Assembly (NCBI GenBank): GCA_017458285.1 | Contig: JAFTFU010000002.1 | Coordinates: forward strand, 28,171-92,170 | DNA: 64,000 nucleotides | Direction: 5' to 3' | From: Clostridia bacterium | GTDB taxonomy: Bacteria; Bacillota; Clostridia; TANB77; CAG-508 | In this document: positions 41,800-50,471 of the stretch, piece by piece | How positions within the stretch are numbered: position 1 is the first letter of the stretch | Layout of the letters: each line of letters begins with the position of its first letter | Position numbers and translations under genes: made by a program | Notes under the pieces: model-generated | The model's input: the letters and a program-made list of their open reading frames with translations, nothing else | Told to the model about the DNA's origin: nothing | Database searches by the model: none

Positions 41800-41979
41800 A
41801 TGAGTATTTTATCTATTGTATCTATTGTATCTATTGTATTAGGAATAATTGTTGTGTTCGGTGGTTTATTCTTTTTCTTGTTTATATACGCTCTTGTATC
41901 AGTATCAAAATTTGACGATGAAGAAGTTATGAGAAAAATAACAAATAGAGGTGACAAAAATGGTGAGGTTATCCTTTAA
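41800..41979 (+). CDS. Small single-pass membrane protein
   Basis: A 59-residue frame (MSILSIVSIVSIVLGI...) with one strong membrane segment (IVLGIIVVFGGLFFFLFIYALV), and a charged C-terminal tail of about 25 residues. GAGGG lies seven bases before the ATG. The N-terminal codons include a nine-base repeat ATCTATTGT three times. It overlaps the next gene by 20 bases. It could be a membrane-acting phage protein, for example in exclusion, but nothing specific is shown. Confidence 0.6.
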   Translation: MSILSIVSIVSIVLGIIVVFGGLFFFLFIYALVSVSKFDDEEVMRKITNRGDKNGEVIL

Positions 41980-42292
41980 GGATTTTAAAAGACATATAAA
42001 CGATATAAAAGCGTTGATGAATTTGCAGGATAGAATTGATAATTTTAAACATGAATACAATAAAAGCGGAGTTAAGGATGAATTTGAATTTTATTTTCCA
42101 ACAGGTATAGATAATATTATTCAATTATTAGCTTTATTGACTAACGATAAGGATGAATGGATTTCATATTGGGTTTATGAACTTAATTTTGGCAAACGAG
42201 CAGATGAATTAAAATGTACTGATAAAGACGGAAATAAAATACCAATGAATACTATTGAAGATTTGTGGGCGGTGTTACATAGCGAGGGATGA
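41960..42292 (+). CDS. Hypothetical protein
   Basis: A 110-residue helical product (MVRLSFKDFKRHINDIKAL...) starts after AGAGGTG inside the end of the membrane-protein gene. Its plan (helical N-terminus, then YEFYFPTG-like strand and DEWISYWVYELNFG) matches a family often seen in prophages of Firmicutes and annotated as hypothetical. Function unknown. Confidence 0.6.
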   Translation: MVRLSFKDFKRHINDIKALMNLQDRIDNFKHEYNKSGVKDEFEFYFPTGIDNIIQLLALLTNDKDEWISYWVYELNFGKRADELKCTDKDGNKIPMNTIEDLWAVLHSEG

Positions 42293-42295
42293 ACT

Positions 42296-43183
42296 ATGGA
42301 TATGACAATTAAAGAAGAAATTGCAAGAGGGCATCTTGCTTCTGAAATAGTCGGCAGAAGCAATGAAATATCATTGAACAATGTTAATGCAAAGCAAGAT
42401 TGCTTAAATACCACTAACTGCGAGTATCATTGTAATCATCAATGTGAAAAATTTCCGATAGGTAGTATTGTTTATTATGTTACACACAAATATGATATTT
42501 CTTTCGGTGTTGTAATAGCTCATTTTGCTGGAGAAGTAATGTTACAAAAATATGATGTTAATTCTCCGAGAATTATCAATGGTATTCCTGAAAAAGATTT
42601 ATATACACCTTCAAGATGGTATAAACTTCCTAAAGGTTGGACTTATAATACAAAGTTAATCAATATCGAATATGAGAAATTTGATTATGTTCAGGGTGTT
42701 TACCACGAAAAGAATTTAATAATGAATAATCCTGATAATATACGAAAATTGATTGATAATGGTGTATTGATTAAAGTTAATGATAAAGATTATTGTCAAT
42801 TTGAAACAGAAATGGATAAAAACGGTTGGAGAATTATCAGAAAATATGATATGCAAGACTATCATCCGTCAACTGTTACCGTAAGATTTGACAAAGTGTA
42901 TAATACATACGCAGAAGCCAAAAAGATAATTGATGACATTCGTGCGGAATGGAAACGGCAAGCTGCATTATCAGACAGGGAATGGTCGATTGAGCAGATG
43001 GATAAGACTTTGAATCATTGGCAACAAATCTACAAAATAACCGATGATGAAAAACAGAAATGTCGTGATTGGATAATGGAATTGAAGAACATTGAAGACG
43101 TTGAAATCAGATTGTCACAAGGATATATTCAATGGAAATATCAAAAGAACAAAAGATGGGCAACAATAGAGTTGTCTATATAA
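42296..43183 (+). CDS. Hypothetical protein
   Basis: A 295-residue product (MDMTIKEEIARGHLASEIVG...). It has a cysteine/histidine cluster NCEYHCNHQCEKF at about 41-53 that could bind zinc, then a beta-rich region and a helical C-terminus with many Trp residues. It starts four bases after the previous stop. The N-terminus resembles short prophage proteins, here extended. Function unknown. Confidence 0.58.
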   Translation: MDMTIKEEIARGHLASEIVGRSNEISLNNVNAKQDCLNTTNCEYHCNHQCEKFPIGSIVYYVTHKYDISFGVVIAHFAGEVMLQKYDVNSPRIINGIPEKDLYTPSRWYKLPKGWTYNTKLINIEYEKFDYVQGVYHEKNLIMNNPDNIRKLIDNGVLIKVNDKDYCQFETEMDKNGWRIIRKYDMQDYHPSTVTVRFDKVYNTYAEAKKIIDDIRAEWKRQAALSDREWSIEQMDKTLNHWQQIYKITDDEKQKCRDWIMELKNIEDVEIRLSQGYIQWKYQKNKRWATIELSI

Positions 43184-43275
43184 GGAAGCGAATAAATGTC
43201 TTTAATAGTTAAAAAACTATGTCTTTGCTTAAGACGAAAATAGATAGAATTAAAATAACAATGAGGGAGACAGAA

Positions 43276-44139
43276 ATGAAAACATACAAAGGATTTAATA
43301 AGGACATGACTTGTAGAGGATTTCAGTACGAAGAAGGGAAGGAGTATGAAACAGATGAAGCAGTGTGTTGTCAAAGCGGATTTCATGCTTGTGAAATGCC
43401 TTTAGACGTTTTTAAATATTATGCACCTTCTAAAAGCGTTTATCATGAAGTAGAACAATATGGCGATATTTCAAGAGACGACGAGGATACAAAAATTTCA
43501 TCTACAAACATAAAAATTGGTACGGAAATAGGAATTGCAGGAATTGTGAAGGCACAAATTGATTTTATCAAAAATAAAATCAAAAAAACAAAAGAAAAAG
43601 CTGAATCCGAAGAAGATATCGAAAGTGCGGCGACATCAGGATTTAGGAGCAGTGCCGCAACATCAGGTGATTGGAGCAGTGCGGCAACATCAGGACTTAG
43701 GAGCAGTGCCGTAACATCAGGTGATGAAAGCAGTGCCGCAACATCAGGATTTAGGAGCAGTGCGGCGACATCAGGTAATTGGAGCAGTGCGGCAACATCA
43801 GGACTTAGGAGCAGTGCGGCGACATCAGGTAATGGGAGTTGCGCCGTAACATCAGGTGATTGGAGCAGTGCCGCAACATCAGATGATGGGAGTTGTGCCG
43901 TAACATCAGGTGATTGGAGCAGTGCGGCGACATCAAATAAAAATGCTATTGTTATTGCTTGCGGGAAAAAAGCCAAAGCTAAAGGCGTTAAAGGGTCTTT
44001 TCTTGTATTGACAGAATGGAATGAAGGTAGTACAGAGTTACTTTGTGCGAAAATGGAAAGAGTTGACGGTGAAAAAATAAAATCTGATACATGGTATAGA
44101 CTTGAAAATGGCGAATTTGTAGAAGTGGTAGAAAAATAA
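43276..44139 (+). CDS. DUF7666-like repeat protein
   Basis: A 287-residue protein. The N-terminal part (MKTYKGFNKDMTCRGFQYEEG...CCQSGFHACEMPLDVF) is typical of a phage-associated domain I recall as DUF7666. Twelve 9-residue repeats of SSAATSGDW type follow at about 115-225, then a closing segment with GKKAKAKGVKGSFLVLTEW. The repeats should form a beta-solenoid. At DNA level they are 27-base tandem repeats, prone to copy-number change. ATG 43276 is chosen for its GAGGGAG site. Function unknown. Confidence 0.72.
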   Translation: MKTYKGFNKDMTCRGFQYEEGKEYETDEAVCCQSGFHACEMPLDVFKYYAPSKSVYHEVEQYGDISRDDEDTKISSTNIKIGTEIGIAGIVKAQIDFIKNKIKKTKEKAESEEDIESAATSGFRSSAATSGDWSSAATSGLRSSAVTSGDESSAATSGFRSSAATSGNWSSAATSGLRSSAATSGNGSCAVTSGDWSSAATSDDGSCAVTSGDWSSAATSNKNAIVIACGKKAKAKGVKGSFLVLTEWNEGSTELLCAKMERVDGEKIKSDTWYRLENGEFVEVVEK

Positions 44140-44221
44140 ACGGCAATGAGTGAACAGTGTAGATACGAATAATAAAGTGTAATGATAGATAAATCAAAAA
44201 TGTGTAAGGAGTATTTAATAA

Positions 44222-44416
44222 ATGAACAATGAAGAAGCAATTAAACTATTACAAAATACTGTATTAATAATGGTAGGTAAAGATAAGAAAAGTATTAATG
44301 ATGTTCGTATTGCTCTTGATTTAGCAATACGAAGTTTAAAAGCATGGAATGATTTGCCTTATAACGCAAATAACCTAATTATTGAGGTTGGGCAGAAAGA
44401 TAATTTATTAAAATAA
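44222..44416 (+). CDS. Hypothetical small protein
   Basis: A 64-residue helical product (MNNEEAIKLLQNTVLIMVGK...) behind AAGGAG. Its N-terminus is like that of the DUF551 protein at 51586 (MDNKEAIQLLYELL), suggesting a shared small helical module. Function unknown. Confidence 0.55.
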   Translation: MNNEEAIKLLQNTVLIMVGKDKKSINDVRIALDLAIRSLKAWNDLPYNANNLIIEVGQKDNLLK

Positions 44417-44480
44417 TAGCAAAAAGAGAATAGCAGAAGCACAAGGCAATATAGAAAACAATAATTACAGGAGTGATTAA

Positions 44481-45419
44481 ATGAAACAAAAACATTATAT
44501 GAATATTGAAAGATTAAAACCTGATTATGCGGATGGTTTTAGAGTAGGAGATAAAATTGTAGTGCAGGAAAAGGTTGATGGAGCTAATGCCTCTATTAGA
44601 TACGATAAAGAAACAAATATGATTAAAGCCTTTTCGAGGAAAAAAAAATTGGATTGTATGAATAATTTACGAGGATTTTATGAATGGTCACAAAAATTGG
44701 ACATTGAAAAAGTTAAATCCGTTCTTGGAGATAATCTCTGTTTGTTTGGAGAGTGGCTTGTACTTCATTCTGTTGTATATCCTAAAGAAAGATATAATAA
44801 TTTCTATTGTTATGATATTTATGATACAGATGTGCACAAGTATTTAACGCAAGATAATGTAAAACAAAAGGTTGCCGAATTGGGCTTGATTTATGTTCCA
44901 GTATTTTACGAAGGTAACTTTATATCGTGGGAACATATTAAATCATTTGTTGGCAGAACTAATTTAGGCGGCGAATATGGTGAAGGGGTGGTTATAAAGA
45001 ATGAATCACGATTAAATGACCCAAATAATCATAAGCCTTTTTATGTAAAGATTGTAGGAGAGAAATTCTGCGAAACAAAAGGACATAAGAGAAACAAGAC
45101 TATTGATACAGATAAACTTATGGAAAGAGAAAGACAACAAGAATTAGCCGAATCTATTGTTACTGAAGCAAGAGTAAGAAAGTTATTGCATAAAATGGTT
45201 GATGATGGGACTATAAGAGAAAATTGGGATAATCACGATATGGGAACGATAGCAAAAAATTTAGGTAGAGCAATACATGATGATTGTATTAAAGAAGAAG
45301 CAGCCACAGTCAATGAAATTGGTAGCGGATTTGGAAAGATTGCTTCTTCTATTTCTATGAAAATTGCAAGACAAATATTAGAAGAAAAATGCAATGAGGA
45401 TTTACATTATATTTCTTGA
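44481..45419 (+). CDS. Rnl2-like RNA ligase
   Basis: The 312-residue protein has the nucleotidyltransferase motifs of RNA ligases: adenylated Lys in EKVDGAN at about 30-36, FSRKKK at about 51, FGEW at about 92, EGVVIKN at about 168 and YVKIV at about 188. The C-terminal 100 residues are helical. It joins RNA ends, probably repairing tRNAs cut by host defence nucleases; no partner polynucleotide kinase is seen in the window. AGGAGTG precedes the ATG. Confidence 0.88.
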   Translation: MKQKHYMNIERLKPDYADGFRVGDKIVVQEKVDGANASIRYDKETNMIKAFSRKKKLDCMNNLRGFYEWSQKLDIEKVKSVLGDNLCLFGEWLVLHSVVYPKERYNNFYCYDIYDTDVHKYLTQDNVKQKVAELGLIYVPVFYEGNFISWEHIKSFVGRTNLGGEYGEGVVIKNESRLNDPNNHKPFYVKIVGEKFCETKGHKRNKTIDTDKLMERERQQELAESIVTEARVRKLLHKMVDDGTIRENWDNHDMGTIAKNLGRAIHDDCIKEEAATVNEIGSGFGKIASSISMKIARQILEEKCNEDLHYIS

Positions 45420-45438
45420 TAAATTGTTTTCAAAATGC

Positions 45439-45467
45439 TTGACAAATAAATATATATAGTGTATAAT
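45439..45467 (+). promoter_or_regulatory. Strong promoter of the replication operon
   Basis: TTGACA, a 17-base spacer and TATAAT. The downstream GACAGTAAATAAA echoes the sequence after promoter P1 at 17747. Confidence 0.9.
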
Positions 45468-45511
45468 TATATATAGTTGAATGTGACAGTAAATAAATTA
45501 CCTTATATATC

Positions 45512-45533
45512 AACTAATAAATATACATAATAA
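45512..45533 (+). promoter_or_regulatory. AACTAAT motif in the replication-operon leader
   Basis: AACTAATAAATATACATAAT then AA lies 44 bases after the -10 box at 45467 and 18 bases before the ATG at 45552. It is nearly identical to the copy at 32429. Confidence 0.55.
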
Positions 45534-45551
45534 AGAGAGGTGATGTTAAAT

Positions 45552-45980
45552 ATGGATGTAGTAAATATTTATTTATCTGGTGGTATGAGTGGTCTTTCAT
45601 TTGGGGAACAGATAGGTTGGCGATATAAAATAATTGATAGTGTTAAAAAAGATGATGCAATTACGGTAAAGCCAATATTTTTCAACCCACCTTATTATTA
45701 CACACCCTTGCATAAGTATCATAAAACTGAAAAAGAAGTAATGGAATTTGATTTATATAATTTGCGGAAGTCAGATGTTGTTATAGTTAATTTTAATGCC
45801 CCAAATAGTATCGGTACTGCTATGGAATTGATGTTAGCCAAAGAGTATAATATACCGATTATAGGCATTAATATAAACCAAACAGAACTACATCCTTGGC
45901 TGTTAGAATGTTGTGGTAGAATGTGTGAAAGTGTAGATGAAGCGATAGAGTATGTTAAAAATTATTATTTGATAAACTAA
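45552..45980 (+). CDS. Nucleoside 2-deoxyribosyltransferase-like protein
   Basis: The 142-residue protein begins VNIYLSGGMSGL, the phosphate-loop-like start of this family. MEFDLYNLRKSDVVIVNFN and SIGTAMELMLAKEYNIPII carry the conserved Asp and Glu positions (NSIGTAMELMLA). These enzymes exchange or cut bases of deoxynucleosides or nucleotides. It heads the replication operon, so a role in nucleotide salvage or modified-base metabolism is likely. ATG 45552 chosen for AGAGGTGAT spacing. Confidence 0.72.
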   Translation: MDVVNIYLSGGMSGLSFGEQIGWRYKIIDSVKKDDAITVKPIFFNPPYYYTPLHKYHKTEKEVMEFDLYNLRKSDVVIVNFNAPNSIGTAMELMLAKEYNIPIIGININQTELHPWLLECCGRMCESVDEAIEYVKNYYLIN

Positions 45981-45996
45981 TTAATATGTATAATAA
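45975..45996 (+). promoter_or_regulatory. AACTAAT/TATAAT motif before the SSB-like gene
   Basis: AACTAATTAATATGTATAAT then AA overlaps the stop of the previous gene and lies 46 bases before the ATG at 46042. Confidence 0.5.
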
Positions 45997-46041
45997 TATA
46001 ATTTATAATAATGTTAGATTTGAAAATAGGAGTAGATTTAT

Positions 46042-47205
46042 ATGACAAAAGAAAAGAAAGTGCTTAAAAGAGAAAATTGGGTGTCGTCATTTACTTTGAT
46101 TGGTAAACCAAAGCTTAATGATTATACTTTTAAAATTGATGAAAAATCAGAAAAAAGCAACTGGAGATACAGTAGTCTTAATCTTGGGGTTGATTGCGGA
46201 GAAAAGTTTGGAACTGTTTACTGTGAGATGATGGGTGGCTATTCAGAAGAAGGCAATAGTGTTATTTATGCTCACGGTAAGAATGACGATGGTTCAGACA
46301 ATTTCGATGAACAGATTGTCGTTGATTGGGATGACAGGAATAATGATGAAATTCTTGAAACCATTGGTGATTTGTCATTTATTACTGTTGGTCTTGAAAA
46401 GACAGATAAGGATAAAACTTTTTATAAAAAATTCCTTAGTGCTTATGATGCTATAGCATATATTAAAGACCATATTGATGAAAATACTGTTATCAACGTG
46501 AAGGGTTCACTGAAATATTCTACATATAATGACAGAACACAATGCAAAAAAATTATTAATAGTATTGCTTTGAGTAAAGTAAATGATGTAAGTAAATATG
46601 CAGCAAGGTTTACACAATCAATGTTACTTGATAAAGATTCGGCAAGTTTAAAGAATGTTGATAAAAAAAAGGGCATTATGTATGTAGATGCTAAAGTTCT
46701 TGATTATGTTAAGGAAATTAAGGGTACAGAAATCAAAGGTCAGTATCCATTCCCGAAGCAGTTTGAATATGTATTCCCCGACTTGACTAACGCCGAACAA
46801 TGCAAAAAGATTATGGATAAACTTTTTAAAGTTAAGAAGGGTATTACACAGATTACTTTTGAAGGAGATTTGATTGAAGGTGGGGCTGTTGTAACAACAA
46901 CGATTGATGATATTCCTGATGATATTAAGGATATGATAGATTGTGGCATTTTCACCGAAGAAGAAGCGTTGGTAAGATGTAGTTCTAATGGAAATCGAGA
47001 ACAGAGAATGGTGCTTACAAAGCCTTTTATTCGTTTGGTAGGCGATGAAAAAATGCCCGTACCTCAAATTTTTGCAGAGAAATACACTGAAGAAGATTTG
47101 ATATTTGACTTTAATGATGATAGTCAGGAAGTAGAAAATGTTGAAAACAATACAACAGAATCGGTAATTGCAAGTGACGATATGTCGTGGCTTGATAGTC
47201 TTTGA
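46042..47205 (+). CDS. Probable single-stranded-DNA-binding or recombination accessory protein
   Basis: The 387-residue protein is beta-rich at the N-terminus (RENWVSSFTLIGKPKLNDY), compatible with OB-like strands. It has an acidic linker and a conserved-looking tail DDMSWLDSL. A similar tail, DLSWLDNLS, ends the nuclease at 54206. It sits just before the Sak4-like ATPase, where phages often encode their SSB or annealing partner. The tail may dock partner proteins as the acidic tip of SSB does. Assignment is by context. Confidence 0.5.
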   Translation: MTKEKKVLKRENWVSSFTLIGKPKLNDYTFKIDEKSEKSNWRYSSLNLGVDCGEKFGTVYCEMMGGYSEEGNSVIYAHGKNDDGSDNFDEQIVVDWDDRNNDEILETIGDLSFITVGLEKTDKDKTFYKKFLSAYDAIAYIKDHIDENTVINVKGSLKYSTYNDRTQCKKIINSIALSKVNDVSKYAARFTQSMLLDKDSASLKNVDKKKGIMYVDAKVLDYVKEIKGTEIKGQYPFPKQFEYVFPDLTNAEQCKKIMDKLFKVKKGITQITFEGDLIEGGAVVTTTIDDIPDDIKDMIDCGIFTEEEALVRCSSNGNREQRMVLTKPFIRLVGDEKMPVPQIFAEKYTEEDLIFDFNDDSQEVENVENNTTESVIASDDMSWLDSL

Positions 47206-47249
47206 TTGGTGATTTAATAAATTTATAAATAACAGAAAGGAAATAAATT

Positions 47250-48410
47250 ATGGGTAAATTTGGTAAAAAGAATCATGTTAATCTTAATCCACTTTCATAT
47301 AATATTATGCTACTTGGGGAAAGTAAGGTGGGAAAAACCTCTTTAATTAAGGAAGTCTGCGAACAGCTTGTAGGTGATAATGGTTATATGTTTTTAGAAT
47401 GTGGACAAGAGCGTGGTGCAGATGCGATAGAAGGTATTAGCTATATCAACTGTCCTGAATGGAATATGGATTATGATGAATTGACCAATAGTGCAGGATT
47501 TATTGATGTTTGTGAAGATATTATTGAAAATAAGACAAGTGATTATCCTGATTTAAAGGTTGTTATATGGGACACATACGACCATTTAATAAACATAGCC
47601 GAATCTGAATCTATCAGACTGTGGAATAGATATTGCAGAGAGAATAATCAACCTGAAAAAATTGCAAAAAGTATTAATGCTGCTTGGGGTGGTTTCGGCA
47701 AAGGCGAGAAGAAAGCTATGGAACTTATGTTCGATGTCATGGGACGATTGAGAAGCGTTGGCGTATCAACTATTGTAATAGGTCATGTAAAAATTAAAGA
47801 AGTTTCAGATGTGGTATCAGGTGAAACATATCAAGTTTTAACCAGTGATCAACAACAAAACTACTTTAATGCGCTTAAAAAGAATTTACACTTTCTCGGT
47901 CTTGCATACATAGACAGACAGATTGTAAAAGAGAAAACAGGCAAAAAGAACATTGTTACAAAGCAAGAAATTACAAAGAATAAGGTTTCTGCCGAAACAA
48001 GAAAAATAAAATTTAGAGACGATTCTTATGCTGTTGACTCAGGTTCAAGATTTGCTGATATTGTGCCTGAAATTGAAATGAATGCATCTGAATTTATCAA
48101 AGCATTAACCGATGCAATTCTGAATGAACAGAAAAAATCTGGTAAAAGCGTGAGTGAAACAAAAGCAGAACAAGATAAAATTGCAAAGCTTGAAGAAGAT
48201 AAAATTACGAAAGCAGAGAAGGCAAAAAAAGAAAAAAAACAACTCGATGAGATTGTTAGTCGGATAATTGAATATTTTGTCACAAATAAGACAAATATAG
48301 ATATTATCAAACCTATTCTTGCAAAGTGTAAAGAATATGGTTACAACACGCCTAAAGATATTGACAACATAGATGTGGCAAAAGACATTCTTACTATGAT
48401 AGAAGAATAA
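47250..48410 (+). CDS. Sak4-like RecA-type ATPase
   Basis: The 386-residue protein begins with Walker A GESKVGKTS at about 23-31 and Walker B-like VVIWDTYDH at about 109-117. A RecA-core layout continues to about residue 260 (TIVIGHVKIKEV). A charged coiled-coil segment (KLEEDKITKAEKAKKEKK) and a small C-terminal helical domain follow. Sak4-type proteins promote single-strand annealing and recombination with phage SSB. AAAGGAA precedes the ATG. It follows the SSB-like gene directly. Confidence 0.8.
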   Translation: MGKFGKKNHVNLNPLSYNIMLLGESKVGKTSLIKEVCEQLVGDNGYMFLECGQERGADAIEGISYINCPEWNMDYDELTNSAGFIDVCEDIIENKTSDYPDLKVVIWDTYDHLINIAESESIRLWNRYCRENNQPEKIAKSINAAWGGFGKGEKKAMELMFDVMGRLRSVGVSTIVIGHVKIKEVSDVVSGETYQVLTSDQQQNYFNALKKNLHFLGLAYIDRQIVKEKTGKKNIVTKQEITKNKVSAETRKIKFRDDSYAVDSGSRFADIVPEIEMNASEFIKALTDAILNEQKKSGKSVSETKAEQDKIAKLEEDKITKAEKAKKEKKQLDEIVSRIIEYFVTNKTNIDIIKPILAKCKEYGYNTPKDIDNIDVAKDILTMIEE

Positions 48411-48430
48411 TCCCTATTGAAATAATGTAA

Positions 48431-48459
48431 ACCCTCATAGTGATTGCAACTATGAGGGT
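48431..48459 (+). other. Perfect hairpin between ATPase and next gene
   Basis: ACCCTCATAGT pairs perfectly with ACTATGAGGGT around 7 bases. It ends shortly before the ribosome-binding site of the next gene and has no T-tract. A processing or attenuation site is possible. Confidence 0.6.
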
Positions 48460-48476
48460 AATGTGGAGGTGATTAT

Positions 48477-48938
48477 GTGGCTAAAATGACACAACAAGAA
48501 ATAAAAGAATGGGATGAACTGTATGAATATGTACGTACAAAGATACTGAGATATGATGAAACTCAGTCTTTATCAAGGACAATGGTATTAAGATTAAAAG
48601 GATTGTCAACCAATAAATATATCGAAAATAATAATACCAAAAGTACAGCACATTATTCTTACGCTGTCATTCTAAATACTTTTAAATATTGTTATGTTGA
48701 TATTTTAAGAAGTATATCCGGTATGAATTTTGCAGACGAAAATCATAAATTTAATTACATCCTTAAAATTGTTGAGTCAAAATTAAATACAGTTTATCTG
48801 AAAATGAAAAATAATGAACAATCACAAAACGAAATGAATACCATATTAGACGATCTGTCATCACGTAGTACAGATGGCAAATATAATCCTAATCCTAAAA
48901 AAAGAAAAAATCCTTTAATTAGTGATGATATGTGGTGA
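48477..48938 (+). CDS. Hypothetical replication-region protein
   Basis: A 153-residue, mostly helical product (MAKMTQQEIKEWDELYEYV...) starts at GTG 48477, well spaced from GGAGGTGA. It ends NPLISDDMW, acidic with a Trp, reminiscent of SSB-type interaction tails. It is directly followed by the helicase gene, so it could be the helicase loader, but no motif proves it. Confidence 0.58.
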   Translation: MAKMTQQEIKEWDELYEYVRTKILRYDETQSLSRTMVLRLKGLSTNKYIENNNTKSTAHYSYAVILNTFKYCYVDILRSISGMNFADENHKFNYILKIVESKLNTVYLKMKNNEQSQNEMNTILDDLSSRSTDGKYNPNPKKRKNPLISDDMW

Positions 48939-48942
48939 TACT

Positions 48943-50463
48943 ATGGCAGAGATAAATAAAAGGGCATTAAGTGCTTTTGAGCAAGAAATGATTGATACTG
49001 CTAAGAAAATATTGGAAATAAAATTAGGCATCGAAGCTAATGTTGTCAGCATTATTTATAAAAAGCCTGAACTTTTATATGATACTGATTTGCAGATTGA
49101 GGATTTTCATAATAACATTTGGAAAGTATTTTTTGAAATAGCTCATAGTATAGTTATTGGCGAGAATAAACCTGTATTAGATGAAATGACTATTGGATTT
49201 TATCTTGATAAACATTCCAAACTAAAAGCAAAGTATAATGAATATGGTGCTTATTCAACTGTTGACAAAGCTATTAAGTATGTAGAAGTTGAAAACTTTG
49301 AAGGCTATTTATCTGATTTAAAAAAATGGAAAACTATTCTGATGTTATGCAAGAAAGGATTTCCAGTTAAAGACAAATTATCCGATTATGCTGATATGAG
49401 TTTAGAAGAAATCTATAATTATCACGAAGCGTATTTAAACAATATCTTTATTAATGCTTCTGAATCTATCCGCAGCTATAATGTATTCGACAATATGCAG
49501 GATTTTGTTAATGAATTGAATACACAAAAAGAATTTGGTTTACCCCTTTATAATGCAGATATTCTTACACAAGAAATCGGTGGTTTTAATATCAATGGTA
49601 ATATATATGGATTAGGTGCAGGAAGTGGTGTTGGTAAATCAACTATGGCATTTAATTATTTAGTTCCTTCGGCAATAAAAAACCAAGAACGAATTGTATT
49701 TATCATCAACGAGGAAGATGAAAAAAAATTTAAAAAAGAATTAATTGTGTGGGTAGCAAATAATATTTTTGCACACAAAGAGTCTGAATACTTACACAAA
49801 TACACATTAAGAAATGGAAACTTCGATGAAATAACTCTAAATCTTTTAAAGCAATGCGTGGATTGGATAGAAGCGAGAAAACAAGAATGTATTTTTACCG
49901 TTATTCCCTTGGAAAGATATTCTGTTAAAACAGTTATTAAGATTATAAAAAAATATTCAAGTGCATTTAATGTGCGAATGTTTGTATTAGACACATTGAA
50001 AGAAAGTTGTGATGCAAAAACAGATGAAATATTTAAGTCAATGATGAGAGATATGATTGCTTTATATGATGTCGTAAAACCATCGGCTAAAAATGTAGGT
50101 TTATTCGTTACATATCAGTTAGGTAAAAGTAGTTTGAAAGTTAGGCATTTAACTAATAATGAAATAGGGCAAGCAAAATCAATCATAGATGTTATGTCAG
50201 TAAATTTAATGATGAGGCGACCTTATGATGATGAATATAAAGATGGCAAACATTCTATAAAATGTTGGCAGTTTTTAGGTTCTAATCTTAATTCTAAAAA
50301 AAGCTTTGAATTAGATAAAGAAAAAAACAAAAATTATATGATAACCTTTATAACTAAAAATAGATTTGGCGATACAGATCGTTTTCAAGTTCTCTCAGAA
50401 TGTGATTTAAGCACAAATATATATAAAGATATAGGCTATTGTAATGTTCCACAAGATTGGTAG
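48943..50463 (+). CDS. dnaB: DnaB-type replicative helicase
   Basis: The 506-residue protein has an N-terminal helical domain (about 1-140) and a RecA-like C-terminal helicase domain with Walker A GAGSGVGKST at about 224-233 and FIINEEDEKK as Walker B-adjacent region. VRMFVLDTLKE (Walker B) is at about 345-355 and VTYQLGK follows. It would unwind DNA ahead of the phage polymerase. The ATG lies after GTGGTGAT, and its stop overlaps the primase gene, so both are coupled. Confidence 0.87.
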   Translation: MAEINKRALSAFEQEMIDTAKKILEIKLGIEANVVSIIYKKPELLYDTDLQIEDFHNNIWKVFFEIAHSIVIGENKPVLDEMTIGFYLDKHSKLKAKYNEYGAYSTVDKAIKYVEVENFEGYLSDLKKWKTILMLCKKGFPVKDKLSDYADMSLEEIYNYHEAYLNNIFINASESIRSYNVFDNMQDFVNELNTQKEFGLPLYNADILTQEIGGFNINGNIYGLGAGSGVGKSTMAFNYLVPSAIKNQERIVFIINEEDEKKFKKELIVWVANNIFAHKESEYLHKYTLRNGNFDEITLNLLKQCVDWIEARKQECIFTVIPLERYSVKTVIKIIKKYSSAFNVRMFVLDTLKESCDAKTDEIFKSMMRDMIALYDVVKPSAKNVGLFVTYQLGKSSLKVRHLTNNEIGQAKSIIDVMSVNLMMRRPYDDEYKDGKHSIKCWQFLGSNLNSKKSFELDKEKNKNYMITFITKNRFGDTDRFQVLSECDLSTNIYKDIGYCNVPQDW

Positions 50464-50471
50464 GTGATTTT

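Noticed and set aside
43443-44240. Long minus-strand frame opposite the DUF7666-like gene
   Set aside because: Repeat-driven antisense frame without a ribosome-binding site.
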